Assembly (NCBI GenBank): GCA_905215105.1
Contig: CAJMOI010000039.1
Location: forward strand, 1 to 14,022
Direction: 5' to 3'
DNA from: an uncultured bacterium
GTDB taxonomy: Bacteria > Bacillota > Clostridia > Oscillospirales > Acutalibacteraceae
Length of the DNA: 14,022 nucleotides
In this document: positions 8,032 through 14,022 of the stretch, in pieces
How positions within the stretch are numbered: the stretch's first letter is position 1
Layout: every line of letters begins with the position of its first letter
Made by a program: the position numbers and the translations under genes
Notes under the pieces: model-generated
Database searches by the model: none
What the model saw: only the letters and a program-made list of their open reading frames with translations
Told to the model about the DNA's origin: nothing

Positions 8032-8643
8032 ATGGTGGATTATCAGTATGAACGTCAAGCCGCGGAGCAGGGCTATCAGGCTGTTTGCGGCGTGGACGAA
8101 GCAGGCCGGGGTCCCTTGGCCGGTCCGGTATATGCAGCCGCAGTGATTTTGCCGGACGGGCTGGAGATTCCCGGGCTGAACGATTCCAAAAAGCTGACGG
8201 AAAAGAAGCGGGAGGCTCTTTTCGACGAAATTTGCGAAAAGGCGGTTGCCTATGGAATCGGCTGCGCTTCTGAGCAGGAAATTGACGAAATCAATATTTT
8301 ACAGGCAACGTATCTGGCCATGAAGCGGGCGGTGGAGGCACTTCCGGTGCCTGCGCAGTATGCACTGATTGACGGAAACCGGATGCCGCCGCTGGACATT
8401 CCCGGCGAAACGGTGGTCAAAGGCGACGCCAAAAGTGCCAGCATCGCCGCCGCTTCCATTCTGGCAAAAGTCAGCCGTGACCGGGTGATGAAACTGATGG
8501 ACGAGGTGTACCCCCAGTATCAGTTTGCCAAGCATAAAGGATACGGCACCAAAGTTCACACGGAAATGCTCCGTACATACGGTCCGTGCCCCATTCACCG
8601 GAAAACCTTCCTGACGAAAATTCTGGGAAAAGGCCATGAATGA
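8032..8643 (+). CDS. rnhB: Ribonuclease HII
   Basis: Cleaves the RNA strand of RNA-DNA hybrids and nicks DNA at single embedded ribonucleotides, using two metal ions. With the ATG at 8032 the product is 203 residues, normal for the family. The four catalytic acids are D22 and E23 in DEAGRGP, D114 in LIDGN and D132 in KGDAKS; their spacing (92 and 18 residues) matches the Escherichia coli enzyme. The conserved KHKGYGTKVH block is at about 167-176. The start at 8032 is chosen because AGAGG at 8018-8022 is 9 bases upstream. The in-frame TTG at 7942 would translate through the hairpin, and the ATG at 8023 is too close to the binding site. Its last 8 bases overlap yraN. Confidence 0.96.
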   Translation: MVDYQYERQAAEQGYQAVCGVDEAGRGPLAGPVYAAAVILPDGLEIPGLNDSKKLTEKKREALFDEICEKAVAYGIGCASEQEIDEINILQATYLAMKRAVEALPVPAQYALIDGNRMPPLDIPGETVVKGDAKSASIAAASILAKVSRDRVMKLMDEVYPQYQFAKHKGYGTKVHTEMLRTYGPCPIHRKTFLTKILGKGHE

Positions 8644-9010
8644 CGCGTCCAGAATCGGCGCAGCCGGGGAGGACTTTACCGCCGACCGGATGAAACAGCG
8701 GGGGTATCGGATTTTGGCGCGGAATTATCAAACCCGTTACGGAGAACTGGACATTATCGCCGCCAGCCCCCGATATATTGTTTTTGTGGAAGTAAAAACC
8801 CGCCTGCCCGGTTCCCTTGCAGAGCCGGAAACCTTTGTGACGCCTTCCAAACAGAAAAAGCTGGTTCGTGCCGCTCTGCTGTATCTGCAAAAATACCCCA
8901 GTGACTTACAGCCCCGCTTTGATGTGGCGGGCGTTATTATGGACACGGCCGGGTGTGTGCGGGAATTCCACTATCTTGCCAATGCTTTCAGCGGAAAGGA
9001 GCTGTTCTGA
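8636..9010 (+). CDS. yraN: YraN family protein (UPF0102), PD-(D/E)XK nuclease-like
   Basis: A widespread small family of unestablished function, structurally related to Holliday-junction resolvase-type nucleases. The 124-residue product shows the nuclease-like core: E37 and D39 in YGELDIIA, then E52 and K54 in VFVEVKTR, plus the downstream KQKKL helix typical of the family. Position after rnhB is a common arrangement in bacteria. It overlaps rnhB by 8 bases and the dipeptidase gene by 1 base, so translation is probably coupled. Family membership is clear. A DNA-processing role is inferred from the fold and the neighbour. Confidence 0.92.
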   Translation: MNDASRIGAAGEDFTADRMKQRGYRILARNYQTRYGELDIIAASPRYIVFVEVKTRLPGSLAEPETFVTPSKQKKLVRAALLYLQKYPSDLQPRFDVAGVIMDTAGCVREFHYLANAFSGKELF

Positions 9011-9978
9011 TGCGTTTTTTTGACCTGCACTGCGATACCATGGGGGAGTGCTCCCTGAAAGATATCCCGCTGCGGAATAACCGGACTTTGCAGATCTCTC
9101 TGGAGCGGGCCGGAAATTTTTCCGCCTGGTTCCAGTGCTTTGCCGCCTGGATTCCCGATGATGCAGCCAGTCCGCTGGCTTATTTTCGGAGAATTGCCCG
9201 GCGGCTGGAATGGGAACTGAAACAGAACGAAGACCGGATGCTCCAGTGCCGGACAGCGGAAGACCTGCACCGGGCTGTCCGGGAGAAGAAGTGCGGCGCA
9301 ATCTTTACCGTGGAAGGCGGCTCCGTGCTGGAAGGCCGCTGTGAGGTATTGGACGAACTGGCCGGGCTGGGGGTAAAGGTGATGACCCTGACCTGGAACG
9401 CCGCCAATCAGATTGGCGGCGGCGCCCAGGAACCCGGCGGCCTGACGCCCTTCGGTAAAGAAGTGCTGGCAAAAATGGAGTCTCTGGGGATTCTGCCGGA
9501 TGTCTCCCATGCCAGTGAACCGCTGTTCTGGGATGTGCTGGAAAACACCCGGGGACCGGTAATCGCCACCCATTCCGATGCCAAGGCGCTGTGCAGCCAT
9601 CCCCGAAATCTGACAGACCAGCAGTTTCTGGCGCTGAAACAGCGGGGCGGGCTGGTAGGTCTGAATTTTTACCCGACCTTTCTTGCAGATTCGGGAAAGG
9701 CGGAGGCGGTGGACATTTTGCGTCACGCCGAGCATTTCCTGAGTTTGGGCGGGGAAGAGGTTCTGGCCATGGGAAGCGATTTTGACGGAGCCGACATGCC
9801 TTCCGGCATAACGGGAATTGGGTCCATGGAGTATCTGGCGGAGCTTTTTGCCCGTCACGGCTATTCCGATGACCTGATTGACCGTATTTTTTACCAAAAT
9901 TCCTTCCGGTTTTTTGAAAAATATATGTGTGATATGGTGAAATCTGCCGATTCCTTTGACAAGCTGGGCAAACTATAA
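9010..9978 (+). CDS. Membrane dipeptidase-type metallopeptidase (peptidase M19)
   Basis: Predicted zinc dipeptidase related to renal dipeptidase and the bacterial PepM19 enzymes. The 322-residue product carries the binuclear metal site: H7 and D9 in DLHCD, E102 in FTVEGG, H167 in DVSHAS, H188 in ATHSDA, and the active-site aspartate D257 in GSDFDG. No signal peptide or membrane segment is visible, so it is probably cytoplasmic despite the family name. The ATG at 9010 overlaps the yraN stop (TGATG). A longer in-frame start at 8953 inside yraN was rejected because the conserved family N-terminus begins just at residue 2-9. The last codons contain the thrC promoter -35. The exact peptide substrate cannot be told. 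Confidence 0.93.
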   Translation: MRFFDLHCDTMGECSLKDIPLRNNRTLQISLERAGNFSAWFQCFAAWIPDDAASPLAYFRRIARRLEWELKQNEDRMLQCRTAEDLHRAVREKKCGAIFTVEGGSVLEGRCEVLDELAGLGVKVMTLTWNAANQIGGGAQEPGGLTPFGKEVLAKMESLGILPDVSHASEPLFWDVLENTRGPVIATHSDAKALCSHPRNLTDQQFLALKQRGGLVGLNFYPTFLADSGKAEAVDILRHAEHFLSLGGEEVLAMGSDFDGADMPSGITGIGSMEYLAELFARHGYSDDLIDRIFYQNSFRFFEKYMCDMVKSADSFDKLGKL

Positions 9979-9984
9979 TACAAT
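9956..9984 (+). promoter_or_regulatory. thrC promoter inside the end of the dipeptidase gene
   Basis: TTGACA at 9956-9961 and TACAAT at 9979-9984 are 17 bases apart. A perfect TATAAT at 9974-9979 overlaps but is only 12 bases from the -35, so TACAAT is the better match. Predicted start is near 9991, where CAAAGG (9991-9996) and CCTTTG (10005-10010) form a small inverted repeat just before the ribosome binding site. Confidence 0.62.
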
Positions 9985-10025
9985 GAAACACAAAGGTTTA
10001 AATTCCTTTGAAAGGGGAATGCAGT

Positions 10026-11549
10026 TTGAAGTATACATGCACAAGAAATCGCATGGAATCTGTGGAAGCTGCACAAGCAATTGCACAGGGCATCTCTGCT
10101 TCCGGCGGCCTGTTTGTGCCGGAAGAGCTGCCGCAGATTTCCTATCAGGAGCTCTGCACCATGCAGACCATGAACTATACCGAGCTGGCTCAGCACATTC
10201 TGGCTAAATTCCTTACCGACTTTACGGCAGAGGAAATTCGGGAGTGCGCGGAAGCAGCTTATCGCGCCGATAAATTTTCCGGCGGCCATCCGGCTCCCGT
10301 GGTGATGCTCCAGAACGGGGAAATCACCCAGTATGCCATGGAGCTGTGGCACGGCCCCACCTGTGCTTTTAAGGATATGGCTCTCCAGATTCTGCCCCAT
10401 CTGCTGGTAAAATCTCTGGCCAAAACTGCCGCGGGCAAAACCGCTGTGATTCTGGTGGCCACTTCCGGCGACACCGGCAAAGCCGCACTGGAAGGCTTCA
10501 AGGATGTAGACGGCACCCGCGTGCTGGTGTTCTATCCCCAGAACGGCGTCAGCCCCATGCAGAAGCGCCAGATGGTAACGCAGGAAGGCGGCAATGTCGG
10601 CGTCTGCGCCATTGAAGGCAACTTTGACGATGCCCAGACCGCTGTCAAGCAGATTTTCACAGACTCTGTGATGCAGGAAACGCTGGCACAGCACAACATG
10701 ATGTTCTCCAGCGCCAACTCCATCAACTGGGGACGTCTGCTGCCTCAAATTATCTACTATTTCTCCGCCTACTGCCAGCTGATGAACAGCGGCGAAATTG
10801 ATTATGAGGGCGAGAAGGTCAATTTTGTGGTTCCCACCGGCAATTTCGGCGACATTCTGGCCGCCTATTACGCCATGAGAATGGGTCTGCCGGTAAACCG
10901 CCTGATTTGCGCTTCCAATGAAAACAATGTCCTCACCGACTTTATCCGCACCGGTACCTATGACCGCCGCCGCCCCTTCCACACCACCATTTCCCCGTCC
11001 ATGGATATCCTCGTTTCCAGCAATCTGGAACGGCTCCTGTATCACATGACCGACGGAAATGCGGAGAAGGTTGCGGGCTGGATGCAGCAGCTCAGCGAAA
11101 CTGGTTCCTATACGGTGGACGCAGAAACTCTGGCCCGGATTCAGGCAGTGTTCCATGCCGGTTTCTGCGGCGATGATGCCACCAAACAGGCCATCCGCAC
11201 CATGAAGGAGACGGAAAACTATCTGTGCGATCCCCATTCTGCCGTTGCTTTTGAGGTCTATCATCAGTATGTGGCGGAAACCGGCGACAAGGAGACGCCC
11301 ACCGTGGTGGTTTCCACTGCCAGCCCCTATAAGTTTGCAGCCAGCGTACTGGAAGCACTGGGCAGCGAGCTGTATGCACAGGACGGCGTCAACGATGAAT
11401 TCGAGCAGGTGTACCAGCTTTCCGCTCTCACCGGCGTGGAAGTTCCCCAGCCCATTCAGGCGCTGGCCGGAAAGCCCGTTCGATTTGAAGACGTTTCTTC
11501 CGTGGCGGATATGCGTCAGTCTGTGCTGCGTCTGGCGGGGCTGTCCTGA
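10026..11549 (+). CDS. thrC: Threonine synthase
   Basis: Pyridoxal-phosphate enzyme converting O-phospho-homoserine to threonine, the last step of the pathway. The 507-residue product belongs to the long threonine synthase type. The N-terminal domain includes the SASGGLFVPEELPQ motif. The PLP lysine is K116 in PTCAFKDMALQ, and the cofactor phosphate-binding motif is SGDTGKAAL (147-155). NGVSPMQKRQM and GNFGDILAAYYA follow, as expected. The start is TTG at 10026, with AGGGG at 10013-10017 placed 8 bases upstream and the usual MKYTCTR-like N-terminus; the in-frame TTG at 10008 would precede this binding site. No other threonine genes are in the window. It overlaps the next gene by 1 base. Confidence 0.96.
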   Translation: MKYTCTRNRMESVEAAQAIAQGISASGGLFVPEELPQISYQELCTMQTMNYTELAQHILAKFLTDFTAEEIRECAEAAYRADKFSGGHPAPVVMLQNGEITQYAMELWHGPTCAFKDMALQILPHLLVKSLAKTAAGKTAVILVATSGDTGKAALEGFKDVDGTRVLVFYPQNGVSPMQKRQMVTQEGGNVGVCAIEGNFDDAQTAVKQIFTDSVMQETLAQHNMMFSSANSINWGRLLPQIIYYFSAYCQLMNSGEIDYEGEKVNFVVPTGNFGDILAAYYAMRMGLPVNRLICASNENNVLTDFIRTGTYDRRRPFHTTISPSMDILVSSNLERLLYHMTDGNAEKVAGWMQQLSETGSYTVDAETLARIQAVFHAGFCGDDATKQAIRTMKETENYLCDPHSAVAFEVYHQYVAETGDKETPTVVVSTASPYKFAASVLEALGSELYAQDGVNDEFEQVYQLSALTGVEVPQPIQALAGKPVRFEDVSSVADMRQSVLRLAGLS

Positions 11550-12238
11550 TGTCCCTTTTCTGTATCGCGGATCTGCATCTCTCCTTTCACGCGGATAAGT
11601 CCATGGAAGTTTTCCGCGGCTGGGAACGCTACACCCAGCGGCTGGAGGAAAACTGGAAAGCCATCGTCTCTCCGGAGGACACGGTCGTGCTGGCAGGGGA
11701 TATCTCCTGGGCCATGAAGCTGGAGGATACCCGGGAGGATTTCGCCTATCTCCATTCTCTGCCGGGAAAAAAGCTGATTTTAAAAGGAAATCACGATTAC
11801 TGGTGGTCTACTCGCACCAAAATTGAGAAATTCTGGACGGACTGCGGCTTTGACGACCTTTCGCTGGTGCATAACAGCGCCTGCCCTGTGGGGGGAATCG
11901 CTGTTTGCGGCACCAGAGGATGGCTGTACAATTCCGAAACAGCGGAAGACCGGAAAATTGTCGCCCGGGAAGCGGGGCGGCTGAATGCCTCTCTGGATGA
12001 GGCGGAAAAGCTGGGCCTTCGCCCGGTGGTATTTCTCCATTATCCGCCGGTATATGACAACATGGAATGCCGGGGGATTCTGGACATTCTGGTGGAGCGG
12101 GGCGTAAAGGAATGCTATTACGGCCATGTCCACGGAACACAGGCGGCGAGAAGAGCGCCTGTGGGGGAATATCGTGGCGTCAAAATGCACCTGATTTCCG
12201 CTGATTATGTAAAATTTGTGCCCACGCTGGTGCGATGA
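11549..12238 (+). CDS. Metallophosphoesterase (COG1768-like predicted phosphohydrolase)
   Basis: Calcineurin-like phosphoesterase of unknown substrate. The 229-residue product has every metal-binding motif of the fold: D8 and H10 in ADLHLS, D51 in AGDISW, N81-H82-D83 in GNHDYWW, H164 in FLHYPP, and H193/H195 in GHVHG. The segments GDISWAMKLED and LKGNHDYWW resemble the COG1768 group that is common in Clostridia. No signal peptide or membrane segment is seen, so it is likely cytoplasmic. The ATG overlaps the thrC stop (TGATG), so it is co-transcribed with thrC. This suggests coupling of expression but does not reveal the substrate. Common database names such as serine/threonine phosphatase would be over-interpretation. 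Confidence 0.92.
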   Translation: MSLFCIADLHLSFHADKSMEVFRGWERYTQRLEENWKAIVSPEDTVVLAGDISWAMKLEDTREDFAYLHSLPGKKLILKGNHDYWWSTRTKIEKFWTDCGFDDLSLVHNSACPVGGIAVCGTRGWLYNSETAEDRKIVAREAGRLNASLDEAEKLGLRPVVFLHYPPVYDNMECRGILDILVERGVKECYYGHVHGTQAARRAPVGEYRGVKMHLISADYVKFVPTLVR

Positions 12239-12316
12239 GCTGCGGTGGAGATACCGTTTTTCATTCATTCTTTGTGCATAAACTGTCAAACTGAAATGCT
12301 GTTTCCAGCCCATCGG

Positions 12317-12341
12317 CCGGATTTTTGCGTAAAAATTCCGG
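12317..12341. repeat. Bulged hairpin upstream of tig
   Basis: CCGGATTTTT (12317-12326) pairs with AAAAATTCCGG (12331-12341) through a 10-bp stem with one bulged T (12336) and a GCGT loop. There is no T tract after it, so it is not a classic terminator for the upstream metallophosphoesterase gene. A 10-base palindrome TTTCATGAAA follows at 12344-12353. Confidence 0.6.
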
Positions 12342-12361
12342 GATTTCATGAAAAATTAAAA

Positions 12362-12388
12362 AATATTTCAGGTTTTGTCTGGAATATT
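12362..12388. promoter_or_regulatory. Inverted repeat overlapping the tig -35 region (possible operator)
   Basis: AATATTTCAG (12362-12371) and CTGGAATATT (12379-12388) form a 10-bp inverted repeat around a 7-base spacer, with one imperfect position that is a G-U pair if read as RNA. The right arm covers the place where a -35 would lie relative to TATAAT at 12403. It lies upstream of the predicted transcription start, so it would act as DNA, not as a leader hairpin, for tig. The repeat is seen; the operator role is inference. Confidence 0.45.
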
Positions 12389-12399
12389 CCGCCGGGCTG

Positions 12400-12408
12400 T
12401 GCTATAAT
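12400..12408 (+). promoter_or_regulatory. tig promoter, extended -10
   Basis: TGC-TATAAT at 12400-12408 is a perfect extended -10. The 17-base position upstream (12380-12385, TGGAAT) is a poor -35, and TTGTCT at 12375-12380 is too far (22 bases). The start is expected near 12415, giving a short leader before the AGGAGG site at 12435-12440. Confidence 0.65.
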
Positions 12409-12450
12409 AACCAAGATAATTTGCAATATTTTGCAGGAGGAAGATCAATC

Positions 12451-13743
12451 ATGAGTCTGAAAGCATCCAATAAAGTGGATACCAACCGTTACGAGCTGAC
12501 CATCAGCGTGCCCGCCGACGAGTTTGAGGCAGCGGTTGAAAAGGTATTTAAGAGAGAAAGCAAGAAAATCACGATTCCGGGCTTCCGTAAGGGCAAGGCC
12601 CCCCGTGCTTTTGTTGAGAAATATTACGGCGAGCAGGTGTTCTATGAGGACGCCATCAACCTGGTGTACCCCTCCGCTCTGGAGAGCGCTGTGGAAGAAG
12701 CCGGCCTGAAGCTGGTTGAGGATCAGATCGCATTTGATCTGCTGGAATCCGGCAAGGGCAAGGATCTGGTGTTCAAGGTAGGCGTGACCACCTATCCTGA
12801 GGTTTCCATCGAGGGCTACAAGGGCATCGAGATCACCAAGAAGCCTGTGGAAGTCACCGAAGAAGACGTGGACGCAGAGCTGACCAAGGTGCAGGACCGC
12901 AATTCCCGTATGGTGACCGTTGAGGACCGCGCTGCTGAAAACGGTGACACCGTGGAAATCGACTTTGAAGGTTTTGTAGACGGCGTTGCTTTCGAAGGCG
13001 GCAAGGCTGAAAACTTCAACCTGACTCTGGGCTCCGGCCAGTTCATCCCCGGCTTTGAGGATCAGGTTGTGGGTCACAACACCGGCGATGAGTTCGACGT
13101 GAACGTGACCTTCCCCGAGGAGTATCATGCAGAAGAGCTGAAGGGCAAGCCCGCCGTGTTCAAGATCAAACTGCACGAGATCAAGGCTAAGGAGCTGCCG
13201 GACATTGATGACGACTTCATTAAGGACATCAGCGAGTTCGACACCGTGGAAGCCTATCGCGCAGACGTGAAGGAGAAGCTGACCGTTTCCCGTCAGAAGC
13301 AGGCTGACGACGATGCTGACAACCAGCTGATCGACGCACTGATCGAGAAGCTCCAGGGAGAGATTCCGGACGCTATGTATCAGAAGCGCATCAATGACGA
13401 CATTAACGAGTTTGCTTATCGCCTCCGTTCCCAGGGTCTGGATCTGAAGACCTACCTCCAGTACACCGGCATGGATGAGAAGGGCATCCGCGATTCCTTC
13501 AAGCCCCAGGCTGAGCGTCAGGTGAAGATTCGTCTGGCTCTGGAGAAGATCGTGGAGCTGGAGAACATTGTTCCCACCGACGAGGAAATCGAGGCTGAGT
13601 ACGCCAAGATGGCCAACGTCTATCAGATGGAAGTGGACAAGATCAAGGGCTTTGTTCCCAGTGAGGATCTGTCTCTGGACATCGCTGTGGAAAAGGCTAT
13701 GGGCCTGGTCCGCGACAGCGCTGTGATTAAGACCGAGGAATAA
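12451..13743 (+). CDS. tig: Trigger factor
   Basis: Ribosome-associated chaperone that meets nascent chains at the tunnel exit. The 430-residue product is of normal length. The N-terminal ribosome-docking domain contains GFRKGKAP (44-51), the L23-contact signature. The FKBP-like prolyl isomerase domain spans about 150-245, with a VEIDFEGFVDG strand and GSGQFIPGFEDQVVG. The C-terminal helical chaperone arms cover about 250-430. The ATG at 12451 is supported by AGGAGG at 12435-12440; the in-frame TTG at 12421 lies before this site and was rejected. clpP follows after 243 bases, the usual tig-clpP order, but separated by its own promoter-like sequence and a strong stem-loop. Codon use is strongly biased, as for a highly expressed gene. 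Confidence 0.98.
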   Translation: MSLKASNKVDTNRYELTISVPADEFEAAVEKVFKRESKKITIPGFRKGKAPRAFVEKYYGEQVFYEDAINLVYPSALESAVEEAGLKLVEDQIAFDLLESGKGKDLVFKVGVTTYPEVSIEGYKGIEITKKPVEVTEEDVDAELTKVQDRNSRMVTVEDRAAENGDTVEIDFEGFVDGVAFEGGKAENFNLTLGSGQFIPGFEDQVVGHNTGDEFDVNVTFPEEYHAEELKGKPAVFKIKLHEIKAKELPDIDDDFIKDISEFDTVEAYRADVKEKLTVSRQKQADDDADNQLIDALIEKLQGEIPDAMYQKRINDDINEFAYRLRSQGLDLKTYLQYTGMDEKGIRDSFKPQAERQVKIRLALEKIVELENIVPTDEEIEAEYAKMANVYQMEVDKIKGFVPSEDLSLDIAVEKAMGLVRDSAVIKTEE

Positions 13744-13751
13744 GAATTCCC

Positions 13752-13768
13752 GCTGTCCCCGTGACAGC
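13752..13768 (+). terminator. Short hairpin after tig, weak terminator candidate
   Basis: GCTGTC (13752-13757) pairs with GACAGC (13763-13768) around a 5-base loop, 8 bases after the tig stop. The following bases are ATAAAAATG, with no T tract, so termination here would be weak or the hairpin may only protect the mRNA end. Confidence 0.35.
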
Positions 13769-13790
13769 ATAAAAATGTACATCGGACGGG

Positions 13791-13796
13791 TATAAT
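13791..13796 (+). promoter_or_regulatory. Possible clpP promoter -10
   Basis: A perfect TATAAT lies at 13791-13796, but the expected -35 position (13768-13773, CATAAA) is poor and there is no TG extension. If used, it gives a long clpP leader of about 185 nt that contains the stem-loop at 13848-13890. No CtsR-type GGTCAAA heptamers are seen between tig and clpP. Confidence 0.4.
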
Positions 13797-13847
13797 ACTG
13801 CCAGAGTTTGGAAAACTGGACATGGTGCGGTAAAAGAAGTCCCGTCA

Positions 13848-13890
13848 GGTTTTGCCCGCCGTCTCAGGAAATCTGACGGCGGGCAAAACC
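13848..13890. repeat. Perfect 16-bp stem-loop between tig and clpP
   Basis: GGTTTTGCCCGCCGTC (13848-13863) pairs without mismatch with GACGGCGGGCAAAACC (13875-13890) around an 11-base loop. No T tract follows on either strand, so it is not a standard intrinsic terminator. After one mismatch, three outer pairs could extend it. Its outer ten bases GGTTTTGCCC also form one arm of the hairpin before rnhB. Possible roles are a terminator acting without a T tract, an RNase processing site, or a leader structure for clpP. Confidence 0.7.
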
Positions 13891-13986
13891 AGATTATAAG
13901 GTATCTTTCCGAAAAGCCCGGAATACATTTTTCAGGATGCTTTTTCAGAAGTTTACCGGCAAAGGAACTCGGAAAGGAGTTTTGCT

Positions 13987-14022
13987 ATGAGCAGCTTAGT
14001 CCCTTATGTAATTGAACAGACC
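13987..14022 (+). CDS. clpP: ATP-dependent Clp protease proteolytic subunit ClpP (5' end only)
   Basis: The first 12 codons encode MSSLVPYVIEQT, the conserved ClpP N-terminus that forms the axial loop region of the protease barrel. The gene runs off the window, so the catalytic triad is not visible. AAAGGAG at 13973-13979 is 7 bases before the ATG. Position downstream of tig is the usual arrangement, and clpX would be expected next but cannot be seen. A small stem, AACTC (13966-13970) with GAGTT (13977-13981), could partly hide the ribosome binding site. Confidence 0.88.
   Translation, partial: MSSLVPYVIEQT

Noticed and set aside
8953..9009. Extended start of the dipeptidase gene inside yraN
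   Set aside because: The extra residues are out-of-frame yraN sequence, and the conserved metal-binding N-terminus starts right after the ATG at 9010.
12245..12454. Small sense frame (69 codons, GTG start) between the phosphoesterase gene and tig
   Set aside because: No ribosome binding site, atypical composition, spans the tig promoter and palindromes, and overlaps the tig start.
13744..13986. Searched for CtsR or CIRCE operators before clpP
   Set aside because: No GGTCAAA tandem heptamers and no TTAGCACTC/GAGTGCTAA repeat were seen.
1..14022. Searched for CRISPR arrays, insertion sequences, tRNA/rRNA genes, attachment sites and defence genes
   Set aside because: No regularly spaced repeats, transposase or integrase motifs, or structural RNA signatures were found; all substantial genes are conserved housekeeping genes on one strand.

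Overview
This window looks like chromosomal DNA from a moderately GC-rich member of the Clostridia (Firmicutes), probably an Oscillospirales/Ruminococcaceae-type gut anaerobe. The reasons are strong AGGAGG-type ribosome binding sites, several TTG starts, the L21-Prp-L27 order with a cleavable N-terminal extension on L27, a Mini-III RNase, and trigger factor followed by ClpP. The order-level placement is inference from gene content and codon use. Everything is on the + strand, densely packed and housekeeping in character. I see no mobile element, CRISPR array, tRNA, rRNA or accessory island.

Layout: (1) 1-213 is a regulatory region with two tandem sigma-A-type promoters and a near-consensus LexA box, leading into uvrB and uvrA (nucleotide excision repair, 214-5081). 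(2) 5082-5237 holds a good extended -10 promoter and a structured leader in front of rplU. The rplU-prp-rpmA operon encodes L21, the L27-maturing protease and L27, and closes with a strong intrinsic terminator at 6172-6206. (3) obgE and mrnC follow. Together with the preceding genes they form a 50S-subunit biogenesis block. (4) After a perfect 10-bp hairpin come rnhB, yraN and an M19 dipeptidase gene, all with overlapping ends. (5) thrC starts at TTG from a promoter buried in the end of the dipeptidase gene and overlaps a COG1768-like metallophosphoesterase gene by one base. (6) A 212-bp AT-rich region rich in palindromes carries the tig promoter, then tig (trigger factor). (7) A 243-bp region with a 16-bp perfect stem-loop leads into clpP, of which only the first 12 codons are present.

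The genes cover DNA repair (uvrBA), large-subunit assembly (rplU, prp, rpmA, obgE, mrnC), RNA-DNA hybrid removal (rnhB), threonine synthesis (thrC) and protein folding/turnover (tig, clpP). I found no clearly new protein system. The observations most worth a second look are non-coding: a possible pseudoknot that would hide the rplU ribosome binding site, a LexA-like box on the uvrBA promoter, palindromes around the tig promoter, and a 10-base hairpin motif shared by the rnhB and clpP upstream regions. No stretch longer than 300 bases lacks a gene.
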